DNA of 5,954 bases from Flavobacteriaceae bacterium (GCA_019090365.1 JAHRWC010000272.1:1-5954); one strand, 5' to 3'. Numbered from the stretch's first letter, positions 1-5,904 are shown. Notes: generated by a model from the letters alone, not told the origin. Numbers and translations: made by a program.

Positions 1-1
1 C

Positions 2-181
2 GTTGGACATACATTACAATCTAAAGTGAATAAATCATTTGAAGGAAAAGTAATAGGAATTGACGTTCATCACCCAAAAGACTATCAAAAATATTGGCCA
101 GGTGGAACATCTGAAGGCCTATTAATAAAAGATGAGAAATACTTTCGTGTATTAGCAAATGGAACTAATAAAGAAATTTAA
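2..181 (+). CDS. C-terminal end of a probable metallophosphoesterase (5' truncated by the window edge)
   Basis: An open frame enters from the left edge and ends at the TAA at 179-181, giving 59 visible residues beginning VGHTLQSKVNKSFEGKVIGI. A GHT near the start of the fragment, followed about 15 residues later by a hydrophobic strand with a GKVIGIDVHHP segment, resembles the last metal-ligand histidine (GHT/GHTH) and closing beta strand of calcineurin-like phosphoesterases. Those enzymes are two-metal hydrolases of phosphomonoesters or phosphodiesters. The following segment (YWPGGTSEGLLIKDEKYFRV) looks like the C-terminal strand region I associate with flavobacterial members of this family. 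The catalytic core lies outside the window, so substrate and localisation cannot be judged. The stop codon lies inside or just before the next gene, suggesting co-transcription. Reality of the gene is fairly sure; the family call rests mainly on the GHT motif and memory of related proteins. Confidence 0.6.
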   Translation, partial: VGHTLQSKVNKSFEGKVIGIDVHHPKDYQKYWPGGTSEGLLIKDEKYFRVLANGTNKEI

Positions 182-875
182 AAAAGCAAAAATGAAAACT
201 AAAATTTATAATTATTTAACTAAACCATATATCGTTGTTTTAACAATGTTAATTGCTCCGTTATTTGGTTTTATTGATCGAAATTTTGTCTTTTTTTTCG
301 GGCTTGGTGTTGCTTTCCTAATTTTATGGGGCAGTAGTTTTGATTGGTCAAGGTTTGGAATAGGAAAGAAAATTACTAAAAAAACGGTTTTAAAAAGTGT
401 ATTACTAACACTAATATTTCTAGTAGGTTTTTATTTCATAATTGATCCTATACTTCAATTATATCTTGGAGATTTTGATTTGTCTTCTTTAGAAGACATC
501 AGAGGAAATTTTATGGGCTATTTCATTCTAATGGTTGTAATGTGGGTATTTGCAGCATTTGGTGAAGAATTTCTTTTTCGTGGGTATTATATGAAAGCAT
601 TAGCTGAGTTATTAGGCAACTCTAATAAAGCATGGTTGTTTTCTGCATTTATTACTTCAGTTTATTTTGGTGTATCTCATGGGTACCAGGGTATAGTAGG
701 AATAGTAGGTGGTTTTTTGTGGTCTTTCTTTATTTCAATGATATTTAATAAAAACAGGAATAACTTGCTCTTGCTTGTTTTGATACATGGGTTGTTTGAT
801 ACAGTAGGAATAACACTTCTTTATTTAAATAAGGATCATATTATTTCAGATTGGGTACAGCAGATGTTTAATTAG
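159..875 (+). CDS. CPBP family intramembrane glutamic endopeptidase (Rce1/Abi-like)
   Basis: Polytopic membrane protein with the three motifs of the CPBP (Abi, Rce1-type) family. Motif 1 is EEFLFR (E136, E137, R141), with the likely catalytic glutamates. Motif 2 is FGVSH (F170, H174). Motif 3 is HGLFD (H210, D214). About seven hydrophobic segments can be seen, roughly residues 24-40, 43-58, 78-97, 117-134, 157-172, 177-196 and 203-223. Family members cleave substrates within the membrane; eukaryotic Rce1 trims CAAX-prenylated proteins, and some bacterial members give self-immunity to bacteriocins. The substrate here is unknown. The ATG at 159 overlaps the upstream gene by 23 nt. An in-frame ATG at 192 (Met12) starts 10 nt after the upstream stop and would give a 227-residue protein; the 11 extra residues are lysine-rich and unconserved-looking, so 192 may be the true start. 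It is probably co-transcribed with the upstream gene. Confidence 0.9.
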   Translation: MELIKKFKKAKMKTKIYNYLTKPYIVVLTMLIAPLFGFIDRNFVFFFGLGVAFLILWGSSFDWSRFGIGKKITKKTVLKSVLLTLIFLVGFYFIIDPILQLYLGDFDLSSLEDIRGNFMGYFILMVVMWVFAAFGEEFLFRGYYMKALAELLGNSNKAWLFSAFITSVYFGVSHGYQGIVGIVGGFLWSFFISMIFNKNRNNLLLLVLIHGLFDTVGITLLYLNKDHIISDWVQQMFN

Positions 876-924
876 TTTTTTAGTTTCTTTTATTTAGAAG
901 TCTGCTCTATTAATGTAATTAAAA

Positions 925-954
925 AAAGCCTCGTCAACTAAAAAACGAGGCTTT
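925..954 (-). terminator. Intrinsic terminator at a convergent gene junction
   Basis: A perfect 10-bp stem (AAAGCCTCGT at 925-934 pairs with ACGAGGCTTT at 945-954) closes a 10-nt loop. Read on the minus strand, the stem is followed directly by a run of T (complement of 921-927), so it is a classic terminator for the lipoprotein gene that ends at 978. Read on the plus strand, the tail is only TTTAAAATT, so it may also stop CPBP transcripts, but more weakly. The core AAGCCTCG/CGAGGCTT recurs in the terminator after clpX. Confidence 0.85.
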
Positions 955-977
955 AAAATTATACTAAAACATAAGGA

Positions 978-1778
978 TTAATCCCAGAACCAATCCCATA
1001 TTTTTGTAACTGCAACACCAACAGAACCTGCAACAGCTCCACCTAATATTGCACCTCCATAAGCTACTTGTCCAGCTCCTGGAACAACATTAACAGCCCA
1101 AGCTCCAGCAGCCCCAGCTACTGCTCCAGCAACATCTCCACCAACAATATCGCCTCCATGACTACGTGTTGGAGTACCACCGTGTCTTCTTGCTAAATTT
1201 TCCCAATTTTCAAGATTATGTGACCAATAGTTAAAAGAATATTGCGCAACTTGAGTTGCTGAATATAAAGTAATAAGCTGTTCATCAGAAAAGCTTCCAT
1301 CATTTGCAATAGCATTTTCTAATTGCATCACTTTTTCGATGAATTCTTGGTTTCCAAATTCAGCATCATTTAAAATTTCTTGTAATTCATTTAAATAAAC
1401 ATTCTCTCTTTCAGAAGTTCCAAAACCAGTCAAGGAAATAGACTCTGTTGGAGTTTTTAATAAATCGTTTGTAAAATCAATACCAATTGCATTAGACTCA
1501 TCATTATATTGATCGTTATCTTTAATGTTGTCAACTAAATTGTTCTGAATTCGTTCTAGCGTTACATCTTGTCCAACACTTTCAATATAATTATACGTTT
1601 CGGCAAGCATTTGGTTGTGTTCAACTCCAACAAATTGTAGGTCATTTGCTGTAATTTCTCCTTTTCCTTTTGTAAAGTCTGCTCCTTGGTTTTCAGTTTC
1701 ATTTACAGTATCTTTTGAACAAGAAAACAATACCAAAACTGATAAAATTGTACTTACTTTTAATGTTAGGTTTTTCAT
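978..1778 (-). CDS. Predicted lipoprotein with a glycine-zipper, bacteriocin-like C-terminal hairpin; function unknown
   Basis: I do not recognise an established family. The 266-residue product starts with a short basic segment, a hydrophobic stretch (about residues 8-19) and a lipobox ending LFSC, predicting signal peptidase II cleavage and lipidation at C20. The following SKDTVNETE is acidic, loosely like the Bacteroidota surface-export signal for lipoproteins. Residues 30-200 are soluble, acidic and probably helical. A YW with nearby W (residues 184-192) precedes a GG-rich linker. Residues 210-257 form two Gly/Ala-rich hydrophobic segments separated by a VPGAGQ turn, with GxxxG spacings (G214/G218/G222 and G242/G246, G247/G251). 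The protein ends in the aromatic cap WDWFWD. The tail resembles class II bacteriocin or glycine-zipper helices. The ATG at 1776-1778 is favoured because it gives a proper signal peptide. The gene is monocistronic, convergent with the CPBP gene and divergent from the holin-like gene. Confidence 0.8.
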   Translation of the reverse strand: MKNLTLKVSTILSVLVLFSCSKDTVNETENQGADFTKGKGEITANDLQFVGVEHNQMLAETYNYIESVGQDVTLERIQNNLVDNIKDNDQYNDESNAIGIDFTNDLLKTPTESISLTGFGTSERENVYLNELQEILNDAEFGNQEFIEKVMQLENAIANDGSFSDEQLITLYSATQVAQYSFNYWSHNLENWENLARRHGGTPTRSHGGDIVGGDVAGAVAGAAGAWAVNVVPGAGQVAYGGAILGGAVAGSVGVAVTKIWDWFWD

Positions 1779-1826
1779 TTTTAAAATAGATTTTAGGGTT
1801 TATAATGGAATAAAACTAGAATAATT

Positions 1827-1835
1827 CAAAAGCTA
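1827..1835 (-). promoter_or_regulatory. Candidate -7 element for the lipoprotein gene
   Basis: On the minus strand the sequence reads TAGCTTTTG, one base longer than the Bacteroidota -7 consensus TAnnTTTG. It lies 48 nt upstream of the start codon. No TTG is found at the expected distance upstream (around 1855-1857), so the -33 half is poor. This would fit a promoter that depends on an activator, or it may not be a promoter at all. Confidence 0.3.
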
Positions 1836-1842
1836 TTTTTGT

Positions 1843-1877
1843 AGGAAAAACCCTATAAATTAATAAGGAAAAACCCT
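1843..1877. repeat. Pair of identical 12-bp direct repeats, 23-nt period
   Basis: AGGAAAAACCCT occurs exactly at 1843-1854 and again at 1866-1877, separated by 11 nt, so the copies start 23 nt apart, about two helical turns. Each copy has partial dyad symmetry (AGG and CCT ends). An inverted 8-base partial copy (TAGGGTTT, 1794-1801) lies nearer the lipoprotein start and matches the complement of 1848-1855. The pair lies just upstream of the candidate -7 element of the minus-strand lipoprotein gene. The spacing and location suit a dimeric regulator binding one face of the helix; the regulator is not known. Confidence 0.6.
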
Positions 1878-1927
1878 GTTTTTAAAAAATAGAATTCAGG
1901 CTATTTTGTAATTATGTCAGTCTCAAT

Positions 1928-1971
1928 AACTTGCGTTTATTAAGTACAGACTGTATTCTTAATAATAAGTT
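1928..1971. promoter_or_regulatory. Long imperfect dyad in the divergent intergenic region, possible operator
   Basis: The core TTATTAAG (1937-1944) pairs with CTTAATAA (1958-1965). Inside it, TACAG (1945-1949) and CTGTA (1951-1955) form a second inverted repeat around a single central A, with TT (1956-1957) unpaired. Outer arms AACTT (1928-1932) and AAGTT (1967-1971) continue the symmetry after short mismatches. The dyad sits between two divergent genes, where a terminator is not expected, and directly upstream of the candidate promoter of the holin-like gene, so an operator or a structured RNA is more plausible. Confidence 0.4.
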
Positions 1972-1997
1972 GCAATTCTGTCAGTAATTTTATTTTG
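1970..1997 (+). promoter_or_regulatory. Candidate promoter of the holin-like membrane protein gene
   Basis: TTG at 1970-1972 is followed after 18 nt by TATTTTG at 1991-1997, one base short of the Bacteroidota TTG-N19-TAnnTTTG arrangement. The predicted start of transcription near 2003 would leave a leader of about 38 nt before the ATG at 2041. The match is near-consensus only. Confidence 0.4.
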
Positions 1998-2040
1998 GTA
2001 CTCTTTTTGACTCTGAACTTGTATATTAAATACATTACAA

Positions 2041-2388
2041 ATGAAATTCATCATAAAATTATTATTAACAGCAGTAGCTGTTATTATCCTAGCCAAGGTA
2101 TTGCCTGGCGTTGAGGTTATAAGTTATAGCTATGCTATTTTAGTGGCATTGGTTATTGGCTTTTTAAGAGTCATTGTTAAGCCAATTTTGATCATACTTA
2201 CCTTACCTGTTACTATTGTCACTTTTGGATTATTCCTATTAGTGATTAATGCAGTTATTATATTATTAGCCGATTACTTTTTAAGCGGTTTTAATGTAGC
2301 TGGATTAGGTTGGGCATTATTGTTTAGTTTGCTCTTATCCTTTTTACAATCTATTTTACGTTCTTTAATTAAAGAAGAAAAACAATAG
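2041..2388 (+). CDS. YvlD / phage holin family 4 small membrane protein
   Basis: A 115-residue, almost wholly hydrophobic protein with about four membrane segments (roughly residues 4-21, 28-48, 53-79 and 88-107) and a charged C-terminal tail (KEEKQ). The segment from V46 through N70, with KPILIILTLPVTIVTFGLF followed by LVINAV, is the signature of the YvlD-type family (Pfam Phage_holin_4_2). Despite the name, most members are chromosomal inner-membrane proteins in non-phage settings, with no proven lysis role; Bacillus YvlD belongs to an envelope-stress-linked operon. No endolysin or other phage gene is present here, so a phage function is not supported. The start is the first ATG in frame, and a near-consensus promoter precedes it. 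No strong terminator follows before tig, so some transcripts could run on. Confidence 0.85.
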   Translation: MKFIIKLLLTAVAVIILAKVLPGVEVISYSYAILVALVIGFLRVIVKPILIILTLPVTIVTFGLFLLVINAVIILLADYFLSGFNVAGLGWALLFSLLLSFLQSILRSLIKEEKQ

Positions 2389-2409
2389 ATTGATTTACAA
2401 ACCATTCTA

Positions 2410-2440
2410 TTTGTCAATTGGTTAAAAAAACGTAATTTTG
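2410..2440 (+). promoter_or_regulatory. Bacteroidota-type promoter of tig
   Basis: TTTG (2410-2413), a 19-nt spacer and TAATTTTG (2433-2440) match the Bacteroidota consensus (TTTG-N19-TAnnTTTG) at every fixed position. Transcription should begin about 4-7 nt downstream, around 2444-2447, giving a leader of roughly 52-55 nt before the tig ATG at 2499. This is the clearest promoter in the window. Confidence 0.8.
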
Positions 2441-2445
2441 CACCC

Positions 2446-2466
2446 GCTTTCTAGACAAAAGAAAGC
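2446..2466 (+). promoter_or_regulatory. Hairpin at the predicted 5' end of the tig mRNA
   Basis: GCTTTCT (2446-2452) pairs perfectly with AGAAAGC (2460-2466) around a 7-nt loop. The predicted transcription start falls at or just before the first paired base, so the hairpin would cap the 5' end of the message. It lacks a following T run and is therefore not a terminator. Such 5' hairpins can shield mRNA from decay; that role is inferred here. Confidence 0.45.
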
Positions 2467-2498
2467 AAAATACTCATAGTATAATTATTATATAGATA

Positions 2499-3818
2499 AT
2501 GAACATTACAAAAAAAGACATTGATAGCTTAAATGCGGTTCTTTCAGTAGAGATTAAAGAAGAAGATTATTCAGAAAAAGTAAAATCGGTTCTGACTAAC
2601 TATTGTAAAACTGCAGACGTTCCTGGTTTCAGAAAAGGACATGTACCAATGGGAATGGTAAAAAAGCAATACGGAAAAGCGGTATTGGTAGAAGAAGTAA
2701 ATAAATTACTTCAAGATTCTTTACATAAATATTTAACGGATGAAAAGTTAGATGTGTTAGGAAATCCGCTTCCAAAAGATACTGAAATCGATTGGGATGC
2801 TGCCGATTTTAATTTTGAATTCGAATTAGGGCTTGCTCCTCAATTTGAAGTAGATGTAGTTGGTAAAAAAGCAATTACTCATTATAACATTGTTGCCGAT
2901 GAAGAAATGATCGACAACCAAGTAAAAACAATTAGTAAGCAATACGGAAAGTTAATTGCTAAAACTGAAGTTGAAGAAGGTGATGAAATCACAGGTGTTT
3001 TTACTAATGAAGAAAAAGAAATAAACAAAGAAACTACACTTCCTTTAGAAACTTTAAAAGGAAAAAAACAGATCAAAGCTTTAGTTGGTGCTAAAGTTGG
3101 CGATACAGTTACTTTAAAAACAAAAGGAATGTTTGCAGATGATCATGCAAATGAAACTTATTTTGGTGTTTCTCATGACGATGCTCACGGTTTAGAAGTT
3201 GAGGTTGCTTTCGAAATAAAAGAAGTAAACCAAAGAGAAGCTGCTGCATTAGACCAAGATTTATTCGATAAATTATTCGGAAAAGATGTTGTTAAAACTG
3301 AAGACGAATTAAAAGAGAAGATCAAAGAAGATGCAGAACGTCAGTTTGCACAACAAAGTGATCAAAAATTAATGGATGATGCTATTGAGGCATTAATAGC
3401 AAATACAAAATTTGATTTACCTGGTGAGTTTTTACAACGTTGGATTCAAGTTTCAGGTGAAAAACCATTAACTGAAGAAGAAGCAAAAGCTGAATATGAG
3501 CGTAGCGAAAAAGGATTAAGATATCAATTAATTGAAGGTAAGATTAGACATGAAAATGATCTACAAGTTACTTTTGATGAGTTGAAAGACTATTCAAAAA
3601 CTATGATCAAAGCTCAAATGGCGCAATACGGTCAATCAAACCCTTCAGATGAAGAGTTAGACACAATTGCAGCACGTATTTTAGCGAACCAAGATGAGGT
3701 AAAAAGAATGTCTGAACAATTAAATGGTCAGAAATTATTAGACTTCTTTAAGGAAAAGACAAAATTAAAGACAAAAGAAATAACGTACGATAAATTCATT
3801 AAGGAAGCGTATAGTTAA
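2499..3818 (+). CDS. tig: Trigger factor, ribosome-associated chaperone
   Basis: Cytosolic chaperone that docks at the ribosome exit tunnel and holds nascent chains. The 439-residue length is close to E. coli trigger factor (432). Residues 1 to about 115 form the ribosome-binding domain with the docking signature GFRKGHVP (G43, F44, R45, K46), at the same numbering as in E. coli; H48 replaces the usual lysine. Residues from about 155 to 245 occupy the place of the FKBP prolyl isomerase domain but show little of its usual active-site pattern, in particular no PGFE-type segment. From about 250 to the end lies the helical, highly charged C-terminal chaperone domain. The start ATG has no Shine-Dalgarno sequence, as expected in this phylum. 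A consensus promoter lies upstream and an intrinsic terminator follows, so tig can be a single-gene transcript despite the clpP-clpX genes after it. Confidence 0.96.
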   Translation: MNITKKDIDSLNAVLSVEIKEEDYSEKVKSVLTNYCKTADVPGFRKGHVPMGMVKKQYGKAVLVEEVNKLLQDSLHKYLTDEKLDVLGNPLPKDTEIDWDAADFNFEFELGLAPQFEVDVVGKKAITHYNIVADEEMIDNQVKTISKQYGKLIAKTEVEEGDEITGVFTNEEKEINKETTLPLETLKGKKQIKALVGAKVGDTVTLKTKGMFADDHANETYFGVSHDDAHGLEVEVAFEIKEVNQREAAALDQDLFDKLFGKDVVKTEDELKEKIKEDAERQFAQQSDQKLMDDAIEALIANTKFDLPGEFLQRWIQVSGEKPLTEEEAKAEYERSEKGLRYQLIEGKIRHENDLQVTFDELKDYSKTMIKAQMAQYGQSNPSDEELDTIAARILANQDEVKRMSEQLNGQKLLDFFKEKTKLKTKEITYDKFIKEAYS

Positions 3819-3841
3819 TTCAGCAATAATATTTTATATTT

Positions 3842-3877
3842 AGGGTGTTGAATAAAGTATATTTAACACCCTTTTTT
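3842..3877 (+). terminator. Intrinsic terminator between tig and clpP
   Basis: GGGTGTT (3843-3849) pairs with AACACCC (3865-3871). The stem extends inward with A/T pairs and one G-T wobble to 3854/3860 around a 5-nt loop, and outward by one A-T pair. Six T (3872-3877) follow immediately. Both elements of a rho-independent terminator are present. It begins 24 nt after the tig stop and ends 19 nt before the clpP ATG, so clpP lies just beyond it. Confidence 0.8.
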
Positions 3878-3896
3878 ATTAAAACGAAATTTATAT

Positions 3897-4568
3897 ATGG
3901 ACTACGGAAAAGAATTTAAAAAGTTTGCAATTAAGGACCAGGGAATCAATAGTATGTATTACGATCAAATCGTAAGCAGCATGAACCCTACAGGTTTAAC
4001 ACCTAATATTATAGAAGAACGTCAAATGAACATCGCGATATTCGATGTATTTTCTCGTTTAATGATGGATCGTATTATCTTTTTAGGAACAGGAATTAAC
4101 GATCATGTTGCGAATATTGTACAAGCACAATTGTTGTTTTTAGAAAGTACAGATGCTTCTAAGGATATTCAAATCTATATCAATTCACCTGGAGGTGGAG
4201 TGTATGCTGGTTTAGGTATTTATGATACTATGCAGTTTATCAAGCCAGATGTTGCTACAATTTGTACAGGAATGGCTGCTTCAATGGGAGCTGTATTATT
4301 ATGTGCTGGAGCTAAAGGAAAACGTAGTGGTTTAACACATTCACGTGTAATGATTCACCAACCTTTAGGTGGAGCGCAAGGACAAGCAAGTGATATAGAA
4401 ATTACAGCGAGAGAGATTCTTATATTAAAAGAAGAATTATATAATATTATTTCGAAACATTCGGGGCAAGATTACGACAAAGTATATAAAGATAGTGATC
4501 GTGATTATTGGATGAAATCTGATAAAGCCTTAGAATACGGAATGATAGATGAAATTTTAGCACGTTAA
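3897..4568 (+). CDS. clpP: ATP-dependent Clp protease proteolytic subunit
   Basis: Serine peptidase that forms the double-ring chamber degrading substrates unfolded by ClpX. The Ser-His-Asp triad is visible: S129 in GMAASMGA, H154 in VMIHQP and D203 in SDRDYWM. The oxyanion-region segment NSPGGG (residues 96-101) is present. The 223 residues exceed E. coli ClpP (207) because of a longer N-terminal lead: the conserved body begins near GLTP (33-36), suggesting a propeptide of about 30 residues, as opposed to 14 in E. coli. The ATG at 3897 is kept because the N-terminus ([13 protein letters not shown]) agrees with flavobacterial ClpP as I remember it. clpX follows after 78 nt. No clear promoter is seen between the tig terminator and this start, so expression by read-through from tig or from a promoter inside tig is likely. 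Confidence 0.97.
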   Translation: MDYGKEFKKFAIKDQGINSMYYDQIVSSMNPTGLTPNIIEERQMNIAIFDVFSRLMMDRIIFLGTGINDHVANIVQAQLLFLESTDASKDIQIYINSPGGGVYAGLGIYDTMQFIKPDVATICTGMAASMGAVLLCAGAKGKRSGLTHSRVMIHQPLGGAQGQASDIEITAREILILKEELYNIISKHSGQDYDKVYKDSDRDYWMKSDKALEYGMIDEILAR

Positions 4569-4617
4569 TATTGTTGTAATATAATTGTACTTTTCACGAA
4601 ATCAGCTATATAAGTGT

Positions 4618-4625
4618 TACTTTTG
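4618..4625 (+). promoter_or_regulatory. Candidate -7 promoter element for clpX
   Basis: TACTTTTG fits TAnnTTTG exactly and lies 21 nt before the clpX ATG, giving a very short leader. The expected TTG at about 19 nt upstream is absent (ACG at 4596-4598), so the -33 half is weak. A related heptamer TACTTTT occurs exactly 30 nt earlier (4588-4594). Confidence 0.4.
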
Positions 4626-4646
4626 TGAATTGATAAGAAAAAATAT

Positions 4647-5879
4647 ATGTCAAAAGAAGAATTAGAATGTTCATTTTGCGGTCGTAAAAAAGCCGATACT
4701 AACTTGTTGATAGCAGGTTTAGATGCTCATATCTGTGATCGTTGTATTGAACAAGCTCATGGAATTGTAGCTGAAGAAGCGTTACATTCTGCAAATGGAG
4801 AATTGTCTAAAGAATTAATGCTGAAAAAGCCAAAAGCGATTAAAGCATTTTTAGATGAATATATTATTGGTCAAGACCATTCAAAGAGAGTGATGTCTGT
4901 GGCTGTATATAACCACTATAAACGATTGTTGCAACCTGCAACCGATGATGATGTAGAAATACAAAAAAGTAACATCATTATAGTTGGAGAAACTGGTACA
5001 GGAAAAACATTAATAGCGAAAACAATTGCTAGAATGTTAAATGTACCATTGGCAATTGTTGATGCAACTGTGTTAACAGAAGCTGGTTATGTAGGTGAAG
5101 ATGTAGAAAGTATTTTAACACGTTTATTACAAGCTGCTGATTATGATCTTCAGAAAGCTGAAAATGGTATCGTTTTCATTGATGAGATTGATAAAATTGC
5201 TCGTAAAAGTGATAATCCTTCAATTACAAGAGATGTGAGTGGAGAAGGAGTTCAACAAGCCTTGTTAAAACTTTTAGAAGGAACTACAGTTAATGTTCCA
5301 CCTAAAGGAGGAAGAAAACATCCAGATCAGAAATTTATCGAAGTAAATACAGAAAATATCTTATTTATTGCCGGTGGAGCTTTTGATGGTATTGAACGTA
5401 AAATCTCAAAGCGTCTTAATTTACAAGCTGTTGGGTTTAGTGCTTCTAAAAAGGAGAAAACATTAGAACGTGATAATTTATTGAAGTATATCATCCCAAA
5501 AGATTTAAAAGATTTTGGATTGATTCCTGAGATTATTGGACGTTTACCTGTACTTACTTATATGAATCCTTTAGACAATGGAACCTTAAGAGCTATTTTA
5601 ACGGAACCTAAAAACGCAATCATCAAACAATATAAGAAGTTGTTTGAAATGGATGAGATAGAATTTGTGATTACTGAAGAAGCGCTAGATTTTATAGTTG
5701 AACAAGCTGTAGAATATAAGTTAGGAGCAAGGGGACTTCGTTCTTTATGTGAAGCAGTATTAACAGATGCTATGTTTGAATTGCCAGATAGTGATGATAA
5801 AAACTTGCATGTTACAAAAGAGTATGCAGAAAAGAAATTGAATAAATCAACTATTAAAAAGTTGAAAGCAGTTTCTTAA
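4647..5879 (+). CDS. clpX: ATP-dependent Clp protease ATP-binding subunit ClpX
   Basis: AAA+ unfoldase that recognises tagged substrates and threads them into ClpP. Domains are complete over 410 residues. The N-terminal zinc-binding domain has C8, C11, C30 and C33. Walker A is GETGTGKT (114-121), with E115 in place of the commoner proline. The pore loop is GYVG (147-150). Walker B is VFIDE (176-180). The RKH loop is at 223-225. The ClpP-docking loop reads VGF (262-264) where E. coli has IGF. The arginine finger is probably R299 in IGRLP, and sensor 2 is R362 in GARGLRS. The C-terminal small AAA+ subdomain is present to the end. The ATG at 4647 places the first zinc cysteine at residue 8, as usual. 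It follows clpP by 78 nt and may also have its own promoter; a terminator follows after about 25 nt. Confidence 0.98.
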   Translation: MSKEELECSFCGRKKADTNLLIAGLDAHICDRCIEQAHGIVAEEALHSANGELSKELMLKKPKAIKAFLDEYIIGQDHSKRVMSVAVYNHYKRLLQPATDDDVEIQKSNIIIVGETGTGKTLIAKTIARMLNVPLAIVDATVLTEAGYVGEDVESILTRLLQAADYDLQKAENGIVFIDEIDKIARKSDNPSITRDVSGEGVQQALLKLLEGTTVNVPPKGGRKHPDQKFIEVNTENILFIAGGAFDGIERKISKRLNLQAVGFSASKKEKTLERDNLLKYIIPKDLKDFGLIPEIIGRLPVLTYMNPLDNGTLRAILTEPKNAIIKQYKKLFEMDEIEFVITEEALDFIVEQAVEYKLGARGLRSLCEAVLTDAMFELPDSDDKNLHVTKEYAEKKLNKSTIKKLKAVS

Positions 5880-5904
5880 TTATAAAAGTAATTTAAGTAA
5901 AAGT

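Noticed and set aside
1102..1131. GCTCCAGCA repeated with a 21-nt period inside the lipoprotein gene
   Set aside because: It encodes the Gly/Ala zipper of the protein tail, so the repeat is explained by coding content.
1615..1824. Plus-strand open frame of 69 codons
   Set aside because: It is antisense to the N-terminal and signal peptide region of the lipoprotein gene, with no family resemblance and no promoter; a shadow frame.
2041..2388. Phage holin, suggesting a prophage or lysis cassette
   Set aside because: The Pfam family name is misleading. No endolysin, spanin, structural phage gene, integrase or attachment site is nearby, and the gene sits beside core genes.
2384..2411. Hairpin AATAGA/TCTATT after the holin-like gene as a terminator
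   Set aside because: Only six A/T-rich pairs with a 16-nt loop and no T run; it also overlaps the -33 region of the tig promoter.
2882..3076. Minus-strand open frame of 64 codons
   Set aside because: It lies wholly antisense inside tig, with low-complexity Ser/Phe/Val composition; a shadow frame.
4595..4627. Stem CACGAAA/TTTTGTG between clpP and clpX as an attenuator
   Set aside because: Seven weak pairs with a wobble, a long loop and no T run; not distinguishable from chance in A/T-rich sequence.
3819..4646. The tig-clpP and clpP-clpX gaps are both exactly 78 nt
   Set aside because: The two gaps have unrelated sequences, one with a terminator and one without; the equal length appears to be coincidence.
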